Part shown: positions 23,354 through 41,200 of the stretch, piece after piece | Layout: every line of letters begins with the position of its first letter | How positions within the stretch are numbered: the first letter of the stretch is position 1 | From: Myxococcales bacterium | GTDB lineage: Bacteria > Myxococcota > Myxococcia > Myxococcales > Myxococcaceae | Assembly (NCBI GenBank): GCA_016191815.1 | Contig: JACPVI010000071.1 | Coordinates: 1-64,000, forward strand | Length of the DNA stretch: 64,000 nt | Direction of reading: 5' to 3' | Made by a program: the position numbers and the translations under genes | The notes under the pieces: model-generated | Seen by the model: only the letters and a program-made list of their open reading frames with translations | Database searches by the model: none | What the model was told of the DNA's origin: nothing

Positions 23354-23384
23354 GCCGGCGTCCTTCGTGAAGGGCGCCGGCTTT
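23354..23384 (+). terminator. Hairpin between rplL and rpoB (attenuator-like)
   Basis: GCCGGCG (23354-23360) pairs with CGCCGGC (23375-23381), with an inner CCTTC/GAAGG stem, then a short TTT. It sits 24 bp after the rplL stop and 20 bp before rpoB. The short U-run suggests partial termination, as known between rplL and rpoB in E. coli, to lower polymerase output relative to ribosomal protein. Confidence 0.6.
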
Positions 23385-23403
23385 GCCTGTTAAAGGAATC
23401 CGA

Positions 23404-27621
<4,218 letters not shown>

Positions 27622-27663
27622 ACGTTTTTCAACCTTTTCGCAGCAAAGAGACGGAGCCCACTA

Positions 27664-31866
<4,203 letters not shown>

Positions 31867-31881
31867 CAGTCCTGGCCAGGC

Positions 31882-31932
31882 GAAAAAAAACGCCGCGACT
31901 CCGTGAAAAGGGGGAAACACGGAGCCGCGGCG
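31882..31932 (-). terminator. Strong intrinsic terminator oriented leftward, beyond rpoC
   Basis: Bases 31891-31905 and 31918-31932 form a 15-bp stem with one mismatch around a 12-base loop. On the minus strand the stem is followed directly by eight T (A-tract 31883-31890), a textbook intrinsic terminator for leftward transcription. Rightward, after rpoC, the hairpin has no U-tract. No leftward gene lies just to the right. Confidence 0.75.
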
Positions 31933-32144
31933 GGTGCCCACCATAGGCTTGCCGGGAGAGCCTGACTTCAATCGGCGCGCCACCGGCGAGAGCGGGCAAC
32001 CTGCCCAAGTGAGGACCGTTTTCGTCTCTGCGCTTCTGGCTTTTCAACCCGGAGGATGGTGCGCGCGCACTCCGCTTGCGCTCCGAGCGCATCCTTCCGG
32101 GCGCCCTGAAAAGTTACGCCCACGCCGCAATGCGTCACGGCTCC

Positions 32145-32172
32145 TTGACGTTGTTGGCGCGCTGCGTTATCC
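32145..32172 (+). promoter_or_regulatory. Promoter of the phasin-like gene
   Basis: TTGACG at 32145-32150, a 16-bp spacer and TTATCC at 32167-32172 precede the ATG at 32215 by about 40 nt. The rest of the rpoC-phasin gap (31933-32144) contains no recognisable gene. Confidence 0.55.
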
Positions 32173-32214
32173 GTTTGCTTGCCGCCGAACAGGCGGCGCC
32201 ACAAGGAGCGGGAC

Positions 32215-32616
32215 ATGAAGAACGGCAAGGGGCACTCGCTGCAGCAGTTCGTGAAGGGGCAGCTGGAAGAGGCGAGGGAGCGCTTCGACAACTTCGAGAA
32301 GGAGGCCGAGCAGGTCCTCAAGAAGCTGATCGCCAGGGGAAAGGCCCAGCGGAAGGAGCTGGAGGGATTGATCGTGAAGCTCAACGCGGGCGAGCTGCTC
32401 TCCAGCCCGGCGGTGAAGCAGCTCGGCAAGAGGGCAAGCCAGGCGAGGAGCGAATTGCGGAAGCGGCTGGACTTGCTCCAGGCGAGGGTGGTGCAGGCCT
32501 CGGGCGTGGCCACCCAGAGGCAGGTCAGGGACATCAACCGCGAGCTGGGGAGGCTCTCCAAGAAGCTCGACACGCTGATCGGCAAGCGGGCCGAAGCTCG
32601 CCAGCCGACCGCGTAA
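32215..32616 (+). CDS. Phasin-like helical protein 1
   Basis: 133 residues, almost wholly helical and rich in Lys/Glu/Ala/Gln: HSLQQFVKGQLEEARERFDNFEKEAEQVLKKLIARGKAQRKELEGLI ... LGKRASQARSELRKRLDLLQARVVQ. No signal peptide. Pattern and size fit phasin/PhaF-type proteins that coat polyhydroxyalkanoate granules, or a general coiled-coil protein. ATG at 32215 follows AAGGAGCGGG. A second protein of the same kind follows 129 bp later. Confidence 0.6.
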   Translation: MKNGKGHSLQQFVKGQLEEARERFDNFEKEAEQVLKKLIARGKAQRKELEGLIVKLNAGELLSSPAVKQLGKRASQARSELRKRLDLLQARVVQASGVATQRQVRDINRELGRLSKKLDTLIGKRAEARQPTA

Positions 32617-32745
32617 GACTACGGAATTACAATGAAAAGCAGAGCCGGCGGGGTGCGACTTTCCTCGCCGCCGGCGCTTGTGGTTGACTGCGTGGAGCCC
32701 ACCTCCCGGGGTGGGAGAAGTTCTTCCACGCCCCGGAGACAAGCC

Positions 32746-33090
32746 ATGGAAAAGGAAGAGAGCGTCAAAGAGAAGCGGCAGCTTCCCGAGCTGTTCGAGA
32801 AAGTCTGGGGCCAGGCCCTCCTCGCCGTGTCGACGGCGGAGGAGGAGGCCTCCAGGGTGGTGGGCAAGCTCGCGGACGTGGCGGGGTGGAGCCAGGACGA
32901 GGTGAAGCGGCAGGCGAAGGAGCTGGGGGAGAGGCTGGCGTCCCAGCGCCGAGACATCGAGCGGAGCGTGGAGGAGGGCGTCAAGCGCGCCCTGCAGAAG
33001 TTGCGCGTTCCCCGCCGCGAGGAGGTCGCGGCCTTGAACGCACGAGTTGAGCAGCTCTCCAAGCGCGTGGAGGCGCTGGGGCAGAAGTGA
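32746..33090 (+). CDS. Phasin-like helical protein 2 (PhaF/PhaI type)
   Basis: 114 residues: ESVKEKRQLPELFEKVWGQALLAVSTAEEEASRVVGKLADVAGWSQDEV, an amphipathic helix region, then LRVPRREEVAALNARVEQLSKRVEAL, the 'IP.R.EV..L..R...L' coiled-coil tail characteristic of the PhaF/PhaI phasins that contact granules and DNA. ATG at 32746 follows CCGGAG. No phaC synthase is in this window, so granule function is inferred only from the family. Confidence 0.65.
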   Translation: MEKEESVKEKRQLPELFEKVWGQALLAVSTAEEEASRVVGKLADVAGWSQDEVKRQAKELGERLASQRRDIERSVEEGVKRALQKLRVPRREEVAALNARVEQLSKRVEALGQK

Positions 33091-33134
33091 TTTCGCAGTA
33101 GGGGCGCGGCGGCCGGACCGAGGCAACAAAGGGG

Positions 33135-33797
33135 ATGAGGAAGCTCGCCAGGTGGGCCCAACTGCTGTCGCGCGGCTGCGGGGTGCTTCCCCTGTTGGCG
33201 GCGTTTGCCCTGTCGCTTTCGCCCCGGCCCGCGAGTCAGGTAAAGCCGGTGGAGCCGGCGCCGCTGCCGGCGGACTACCCGGTGATCGACTCGGTGCTGG
33301 CGCGGAGGGCTCCGGAGCTGGGGCTCATCCTCAGGCAGCAGCTTGCGATCGCGATCGCCGAGGAGTCGCGCAAGGCCGGGTACGATCCGCTGCTCGCGGT
33401 GGCGGTGATCGACGTGGAGTCGGATTTCGACGAGGCGGCGGTGTCGCCGAAGGGCGCCCGGGGGCTCATGCAGATCAAGCCCTCCACGCTCTACTTCCTC
33501 GCGGAGAAGGAGGGGCTAAGGCTCTCGCGCGAGGAGGTGGAGTCGGACCCGGCGCTCTGCGTGCGCCTGGGAATCCGCTATCTGCGCTCTTTGCACGACC
33601 GCTTCGGGGAGCTGGATCTGGCGCTGATGGCGTACAACGCCGGGCCCGCCCGGATCCGCGAGGCGACGAAGGCGGGGGAGCTGGACTTTTTCCGGCGCTA
33701 CCCCGCGCTCGTCCGGCGCGACTTCCGCAGGCTCAGGGAAGGTGAAGGGCTGGGCGGGGACTGGGCGCTGGCGCTCAGGACACCTGCGGAACGTTGA
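33135..33797 (+). CDS. Lytic transglycosylase, SLT domain
   Basis: 220 residues with an N-terminal hydrophobic segment (CGVLPLLAAFALSLS) serving as signal peptide or anchor. The SLT catalytic domain spans about 70-185: catalytic Glu95 in VIDVESDFDEAAVSPKGARGLMQIKPST, then LGIRYLRSLHDRFGELDLALMAYNAGPARIRE. These enzymes cleave the glycan strands of peptidoglycan to anhydro-muramyl products. ATG at 33135 follows AAAGGGG. Downstream gap is 159 bp. Confidence 0.92.
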   Translation: MRKLARWAQLLSRGCGVLPLLAAFALSLSPRPASQVKPVEPAPLPADYPVIDSVLARRAPELGLILRQQLAIAIAEESRKAGYDPLLAVAVIDVESDFDEAAVSPKGARGLMQIKPSTLYFLAEKEGLRLSREEVESDPALCVRLGIRYLRSLHDRFGELDLALMAYNAGPARIREATKAGELDFFRRYPALVRRDFRRLREGEGLGGDWALALRTPAER

Positions 33798-33956
33798 GCG
33801 CCGGGTCCTCCGGACGAGAGCGCCCGTTGGATGGCCGGCTGAGCTTCGCTGGGAGCGGCGGTATCGACGCTGAGCGTGACATGGCGCCGCGGTTCAGCTA
33901 CCTTCCGCGCCCTGTTCGCGTTCCCAAGGGGGGTGCCCATTCATAGAAGGGAAGCA

Positions 33957-34774
33957 ATGCCCACGAGGAAGTCGGAGGCTGCCAGGCCACCGGCGCCGCA
34001 GGAGGCGGCTGCGGCTTTTCGCAACACCGAGCCGGCCCGCAAGGCGCTCGAGCCAGCCGAGCTGTTGCCGATCAACGTCGATATTCCCCGGGCGGTGTCG
34101 ACCGCGCTGGGCACGCTCGGGCCGCTCGCGGAGCTGCGGCCTCGCATCATAGCGGAGCTGCCCAAGCACCCGCTCCACATCCTCGAGGGGCTTCGCGAGC
34201 TGGCGATGGCGGCGTGGTACGCCCATCTCCGGGTACTGCCCTCGCGGTCCCCAGTTCGGTGCAGGCATTGATCGATCAGGCCACGCCCCTGCGGCAACAC
34301 CTGATGGTCGCCGCCGAGGCGCTGGCTTTCGTGAACCTGGTGAGCGGCGAGAGGGTGGGGGAGATCCGCTCCGGCAAGGGGCATCTGGATCTGGCGGGCG
34401 ACCTGGTGGCGCTCTCCGCGCTGTTCTCCGACCACTGGGACCAGGCGAACGGCAGGACGGCGGTGCGGCGGGAGGAGATCGAGCGCGCCGCCACGCTTGG
34501 GCCGGAGCTCTTGGTCGCGCTCGGGGCGCGGGAGCAAGAGAAGGAGATCATGCCCACCGAGGCAAGAGACGCGCGTGTGCGTGCCTTCACGCTGTTTTCC
34601 AGCGCATACGGCGAGTGCCGGCGGGCGGTGGCCTACCTTCGCTGGCATGAGGGAGATGCGGAGGAGATCACTCCTTCGCTCTTCGCCAGTCGCTCCGGCT
34701 CGCGCAAGCCGGGCGCCGATGCGGCGGAGACCACGGTGGGTGCGCCTGCTCCTACGGCTCCGGTGACCCCATAG
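33957..34774 (+). pseudogene. Frameshifted gene of an unrecognised helical protein
   Basis: Two overlapping frames together make one plausible protein. From ATG 33957 (after GAAGGGAAG) the first frame reads EPAELLPINVDIPRAVSTALGTLGPLAELRPRIIAELPKHPLHILEGLRELAMAAWYAHLRVLP and stops at 34271. The second frame takes over between about 34239 and 34256 with SSVQALIDQATPLRQHLMVAAEALAFVNLVSGERVGEIRSGKGHLDLAGDLVALSALFSDHWDQ and runs to 34774. The joined product would be about 270 residues, helical and soluble, of a kind I associate with uncharacterised myxobacterial proteins. There is no clear slippery heptamer, so mutation or a sequencing error is likelier than programmed shifting. Confidence 0.6.
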
Positions 34775-34839
34775 GGTGAAATGTAGGTGGCCAGCGGTTT
34801 CGTCGGCTTTCTAGAGCTCCAGGCCGCGCCACCGAGGGA

Positions 34840-35155
34840 AGGCGGACCGCTCTCGGAAGTCCAGTTCGGGCACGGGAGGGCGGTTCGAGCGCGTCCTGCG
34901 TGTAACTTCGTGACGGTCAGGGCGGTCCGACCGCCTTCTGCCGTGTAGCTTCACGACAGTCGGGGCGGTCTGACCGCGGCCCTCCGCATGAGTTCTGCAC
35001 AGTAGGAGCGGTTCGACCTCCCCAGCTTTCTGGGCCCGTGGCAGTAGTAGCGGTTCGATCGCGTGGAACCGGTCTCGGACGTGGTTGCCCCCGCCGGCAC
35101 CGCGCCTTGCGGCGGGCCCAGGTGGTGGAGAGAGGGTAGCGGCTCGGACCACACC
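34840..35155 (+). repeat. Degenerate tandem array, 42-43 bp period
   Basis: Units beginning GGGCGGTYYGA recur at 34878, 34920, 34963, 35006 and 35048 (spacings 42, 43, 43, 42), with weaker copies at about 34840 and 35137. Each contains an imperfect palindrome such as GGCGGT-CCG-ACCGCC, and a second block like CGTGTAGCTTCACGAC is shared by neighbours. No gene is present from 34775 to 35258. The array abuts the RHS promoter. Confidence 0.7.
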
Positions 35156-35214
35156 CCCCCCCCCGATTTGTGCGACAAATATCACATTGAGTCTTTGGTT
35201 CGGTTCTCTACAAT
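35154..35214 (+). promoter_or_regulatory. RHS gene control region: C11 tract, dyad and promoter
   Basis: A run of eleven C (35154-35164) is followed by a perfect dyad ATTTGT-GCG-ACAAAT (35166-35180) and then by a near-consensus promoter, TTGAGT (35187-35192), 16-bp spacer, TACAAT (35209-35214), predicting a start near 35221 and a 38-nt leader to the RHS ATG. The stretch is strikingly AT-rich for this genome. The dyad lies directly upstream of the -35, where an activator or repressor could act. Confidence 0.7.
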
Positions 35215-35258
35215 TCCTGCGACGAGGCCGCCGAACTGCCGCCGCGAAAGGGGAGCCC

Positions 35259-38200
35259 ATGAAGGAGCGCATCCGGGGTGCGGGCTTGCTTCTCGCTGTT
35301 ATCGCCGTCTCCTTCGCTCTGACGCCTCACAGCGCGGAGGCTGCTTGCCAGGGGGCCGCCGGGGAGCATATGGAGAACACGACTGGCGGCGTCTTCTACA
35401 TCTGCGGCACCGACGCCACCGATGAGAATCATCCGCCCAGCATTGTCACGTACGAGTGCGTGTGCTCGGGGACGTCTGACTGCGTCACGCCGTTCGGTTT
35501 GGGGTACGCCAGATTCCCGCCCAACCAGGGCGGCGCCGGCGAGTACCAATGCTGCGCAACCACCCTGACGACTTGCGAGACCCAGAAGAAGGAGTCCGGC
35601 TACGGGACCAGCAACCGCTGTCCATCCGGCGCGCCCGGCTGGCCGTGCTCCGAAGGAGCCGGCTGCACCGTGCCCGGCAAGCAGGGGCACTGCTCGCAGG
35701 GAGAGTGCAAGACGAAGGACGCAAGCGCCAACAGCGACAAGGCGTGCTCGAGCAACGGCGAGCTGGCCTTGGAGTTCGGGACCGAGTGCAAGCCGCGCCC
35801 AGGCATCGAGCGCTCCGAGACGTGCAACGGTGACGACGACAACTGTGACGGGCACGTCGACGAGGGCTGCGGACCACCCGATCCGCCACCGCCGCCCCTC
35901 GACGGCCCGCTGCCGCTCGACGGCCCGCTGCCGCCCCCGGACCCGAATCCCGAAGGGCCCAACTGCTACGACAAGACGAGCGGCCCGGTGGACTTGGCGA
36001 CGGGCAACATGTTTTTCGGGCCCATCGAGCTCGCCTCCTTGCCGACGCCCACCGGCGCGCGGCTCCGAATCGCCCTCTCCTACAACAGCCGGAAGCTGAC
36101 GGCGGGGGCCCTCGGCATCGGGTGGACGATGAATCTCGAGCAGGAGGCGCGCCCCGGCTCGCCGGACTTCATCTACCTCGACGGGAGCGGCGGAGCCACC
36201 GCCTTTCCACGGCCGCTCGCCATCGCGGCCGATGAGAGACTGCAGGGTGCTCGAGTTTTCCCAGACACCGCGCTTGTCTCCCGCGCCCGAAATGGCGCCA
36301 ACCTCGGCCTCTACCTCGCCCGGGCCACCGAAGAAGTGTGCGACGCACTCGGCCGGTGTTTTCCCGTCCCCACCACCCAGCCCCGAGTGGCCTTCGCGGA
36401 CGGCAGCCGCGCGGATTTCACCGAGGCCGGGAAGCTGACCGGTTTTCTGGACCGCCAGGGCAACCCAGTGGGCGTCGAGCGGGACGCCACCTCCGGCGTC
36501 CCCGCGAAGTTGCTGCAGGGCGCGAGGGCGGTGGAGCTTCAATACGTGTTTGCCGGCGGCCGCGTCACCGGAGCCACCGCCTCCGTCAAGGCGGGCAGCG
36601 CAGCCGTCGACATTTCACGCGCCGTCATCGACTCGGACGGCTACCTGACGGCCATCTGCTCCGTGGGCCAAGCAGGCACGCCGGGCAACAACTGCACCTG
36701 GCCCGGCGAGTCGAGCAGCCCGTGCAGTGGCCCCGGAGAGCGGGCGCTCTGGAGATTCAAGTACCAGCAGGTCTGCACCAAATCCGGGTGCGAGCCGGTG
36801 AAGCGCCTCTCGGAGGTGATGGACGAAACCTGCGCGGTGGTGGAGCGCAACCAGTACGGCCTGGTTTCTGGCGTTGGCGTGGCCGTCACCTCGAGCTCCA
36901 CCACCACCGAGTCGCTGAGCCTGAGCTTCATTCCGGACGCGACGAAGCCCTTCCGTGTCGCGGAGGTGCAGCTGACGCAGGCGCTCAGCCCGGCTACCCC
37001 GCCCCAGGGCAGCCTCCAGCCGGCCTTCGTTGGGCCGTCCATTGCGAAGTTGGACGGGCTGGTGTGCCGGGTGGCGGATGTGTCGGGCAGTTGCGGCTGC
37101 GGCCCCGCGATGGCGCGCGGCTGGTTCCGCGACGAGTTTGGAGCGCCCAGGGTGTCCTCCTTCACCAGCGCCGAGTCGCACACCTCCTACTCGAGGGCGC
37201 CCGGCACTTCTCTGGACCCACACCGCTTCGGCTTGGTGACGCAGGAGACAAGGACGGATGCCAGCGCCTTCGCCTCCGGCAGCAAGGTTTTCACCTACGC
37301 CTACCAGCACCCGACGGTGCGGCGGCCCACCGTCATCATCGAGCCGGGCGCGAGCGGCACCACCAAGCAGACCGTCTACGACTTCGACGATGACGACCCC
37401 GCCCACCCGTGCGTGGACGGCCAAACTCCGCAGGCTGGCACCCCGCTCATTCCCAACGAGAAGCCCACGCGCTTTCTCTGCCGCATCGCCGAGATGGCCG
37501 ATGCGGCCGACTCCACCACCTGGCGGGTAACGCACTTGAGGCACGACGCCGCGGGGAGGGTGCTTCGGGTGGAGGGCCCGTCGGGAGTGGTGGTGCACGA
37601 GTACTACCCGGACAACGACGCCGACTCCTTGCGCGCGGGCATGTTGAAGAAGACGTCGCGGGTGGGAGGCGGCGTCACGCTGGCGACGACATTTTCCGAC
37701 TACCACTCCACTGGCCAGCCCAGGCGGGTATCGGGTCCAAACGGCGAGGTGACTCTCTTCGAGTACGACGAGCGCGGGAGGGTGGTGAAGCGCACGGCCC
37801 CCGACGGGGCGGTGACGCTCACCTCCTACGAGGCGAATTCGAAGCCCAGTGCGGTGGTGCTGCCCAGGGGCAACTCCATCCACTTCACCTATGGGACGGG
37901 CGCCGACGAGCTCGGTCGGCTTGTGGAGGTGGCCTGGCACGAGGGCGCCACCCGGACGACGCGGTTGGTCCAGCGCCGGCGCCTCCTCTATGACAGAGGC
38001 GGAAACGTCCTCCTTGAAGAGCATTTCGAGGGCAACAGCAGCACCCCGGTGCGGCGGATTCAGCGCGACTACGACGAGGCACACCGGGTGGTGCGAGAAT
38101 TCGGCGCCGACTTGGCGGACAAGAAGGAAAACTCGTACCACCACGGCCGGCTCTCGAAGGTGGTGGACGAGCTCGGCCGGCCGACGGACTTCGCCTTCGA

Positions 38201-41200
38201 CGGCTTCGGGCGCCTGCGCCGGGTTTCCGCCCCGCTCGGGGCGGTGACGGCATACGGCTACGACTCCCGGGACAACCTCACCTCCGTCACCGACGCCAAC
38301 GGCAACACCACCTCCTACGCCCACGACAGCTTCGACCAGCTTCTCTCCGTCACCTCGCCCAACACCGGTTTCACCTCCTACCGCTACACTCCCGACGGGC
38401 TATTGGCCGAGGTGGTGGATGCGGAGGCGAGAAAGAAGCTCCAGGCGGTGGAGACGGCTTACGACGGCCTGCGCCGGCCCACGGCGGAGAAGCTGATTCA
38501 GTACGTCGAGGTGCCGGTGCCGTGTCCTCCACTCACCATCTGCGAGCCGCAGTTGCGGCGCGCCGGCGAGAAAGCGCTCGTGGCCTTCGGCTACGACGTG
38601 GGCGCCAACGCGCTGGGGCGGCTATCCTCGGTGGACTTCTCCGCCGGGAAGGTGGCCTACGGCTACGACGCCGCGGGCCGGCTGGAGCGGGAGAGATGGA
38701 CACTGAGCGGCCTCTCCACTCCACTGGACTTCGACTACACCTACCACCCCGGAGGCGCCCTGGAGAGCCTCGCCTACCCGCCGCAGACTCCCGGCGAGGA
38801 CAGGCTTTCCCTGGAGGTGGACTTGGGCTTCGATGAAGAGGTGTCGGAGCTGCGGCTGGGAGGCAAGGTGCTGGCGCAAGGAGTGGCCCACCACCCCTTC
38901 GGCGGAGGGGTGAAGCGCTTCACCCGCGGCAATGGCCAGGTGACGGGCATCGGGCAGGACTTGCTCGGCCGGCGCACCTCGGTGGAGGGGAAGCCGCTCA
39001 ACCTGGGCTACACACTCTTCCCCGACGGCGAGGTGGACACCGTGACGGAGGGCGGCGACGTCGCGCGGACCAGGAAGTACGGCTTCGACAACCTCAGACG
39101 CCTCACCAGCGCCTCGTACACCGCGCCGGGGGTGACGGCTCCGCTCCTCTCCGAAAGCTACGACTACGACTTGGCGGGCAACCGGCTCCTCAAGACGCGC
39201 GACGGGAAGCAATTCAAGTCGGAGTTCGACTTGAGGAGCGGGACGCAGACGCCGGCGAACGACTTGCTCCGGAAGGTGGTGGACCCGTCGGCCTCGGGGG
39301 AGGAGTGCCGCGGGCCGGGCGCGAGTGCCGAAGCGGCTGGAGGCGGAAGCGGGAAGCCGGCCGGACAGGGTGGCGGCAACGGCAAGGGAAACGGCGGGGG
39401 AAAGGGCAAGGGCGCCGAGCAGGGTGGTGGCCAGGGGAAAGGAGGCAGCGCCTCCTGTCCGGGCGCCAACGGCGTGCGGAACAGAAACCTCGCTGGCGTG
39501 GAGGCCGGGTGGAAGGAGCTGCTCCGGGCCACGAGGCAGCTCGTCTTCGACTTGCCGCTTCTTTCGGAGGAGGAGATGTACAGCCGGACGCAGGAAATCC
39601 TCCAGGGCCTCTCGAAGTGGATGGAGGAATTCGACATCTCCGCGCCGGCGCTGCATGCCATCCTCCTCTCCGCCCGGCACGGGAAGGAGTCCTTCGCGGA
39701 CGTCTTCCTGGAGTTTCTGAGGAGGCGGGCCGAGGGCAAGGCCTTCGGCGATGAGGACTTGAAGCTTCTGCAGGCGCTCGTCAACCTCGCGGAGAAGGCG
39801 CAGGTGCGGGAGGCGGGGGCAATCGACCCGCGGTGGGAGTACTCCTACAACGCCTCGGGCGACGTGGTGGAGACGAAGTACGTGGTGCCCGGGGAAGTCA
39901 TCCCCCAGAGCGGCGGCCGGCGCTTTCCCGACTTGGAGACGGTGTACTGCTTGGGCTACGACGAGCTGCGGAGGCTTACCGGGGTGGAGTACCTGACTCG
40001 CCTCGTTGCGCCGGGGGCCTCGCCGGCGTGCCAGGACACATCGCGGGTGACGCTGGCGGAGTACCGGTACGACTTCGAGAATCGCCGCGTCTACAGCAAG
40101 GTGGCGGGCAAGGAGGTGTTTTCGCTGTATGGGCCTTCCGAGGAGCTTCTGGCCGAGGCGTCGGCGTCGGGGGTGGTGGAGCGGCTCTTCGCATACCTGG
40201 AGGGAGAGCCATTGGCGATGGTGGTGACGAAGGAGGGGACGGCGCTTCGGCCCTCGACCCCGCCCCAGCCGGGCTGCTCTTCGGCGGGAGCCGGCTACAC
40301 CACGCTGGCCGTCTGCCTCGCGCTACTCGTCATCGCGCTCCGGCGGCGAAACGGGCGCGGCGCGGTCCTCTCGGCGCTGCTTGTCTTTGCGGTGCTCGCC
40401 TCCACCTGCGGACCGGTGGAAGGCACCAAGCCGCACGGACACGGCTCGGCGAAGAAGAAGCCAGGGCGCGGGGCATCGCTCAAGGACCCGCTGTACTTCT
40501 TTCACAACGACAGGCTGGGGACGCCGGTAAGGCTGACGGACGAGAAGGGGAAGGTGGTGTGGCGGGCGGAGTACCGGCCGTTCGGGGACTTGCAGAAGTT
40601 GGAGACGGACCCGGATGGCGACGGGGTGCACGTGGAGAACCCCTTGCGCTTCCCCGGCCAGTACGACGAGGCCATCGCCGCCCTGCTCCAGGCCCAGGGC
40701 CCCTACTACAACTGGCATCGGTGGTACTCGCCCGACATCGGCCGGTACCTCCAAGTAGAGCCAAAGCTGCAGTACCCGCAGTTCGCGTGGGCGCGGGCGT
40801 CGGCGGGAGGAACTATGCCCGCGTTCTCATACGCATACGACAACCCGCTGATCTACGTAGACCCTACTGGGTTGCAGGGGACCTGTGCCGGAGGACGCTG
40901 CGCTGCGATCAACTCGATGGGCGAGCTCGCCGAGGCTGGAGGAAAGGCCGCGCGGGCGGCCGCAGCCGCAGCAGCAGCCACTGCCGCGGCCTCGCAGACG
41001 AAGTCGTGCGACATTGCGACGACCGAGACAAAGGAAACCGAGGATCCGTATAACAAGTGCAGCGAGCAGCTCACCTCGTGCAGCCGTTGCTGTAGTATGA
41101 AGATCAAACCGATCGCACCGGACAAGTTTCCGACGTGCATTTCCGAGTGCCTATTGGTTTTTCACATTGCTTGTCGGGAAAGCACCCGACCGCCGAGTGC

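Noticed and set aside
34840-35155. CRISPR array
   Set aside because: Units are degenerate, only about 16 of 42-43 bases are conserved, the 'spacers' are related to each other, and no cas genes lie nearby.
34811-35272. Short leftward genes within the repeat array encoding a 14-residue periodic peptide
   Set aside because: No ribosome site, frames are broken by 43-bp spacings, and the periodicity is explained by the DNA repeat.
40860-41140. Leftward 95-codon gene opposite the RHS tip, with a poly-Ala stretch
   Set aside because: Mirror of the Ala-rich coding region; no ribosome site and no recognisable domain.
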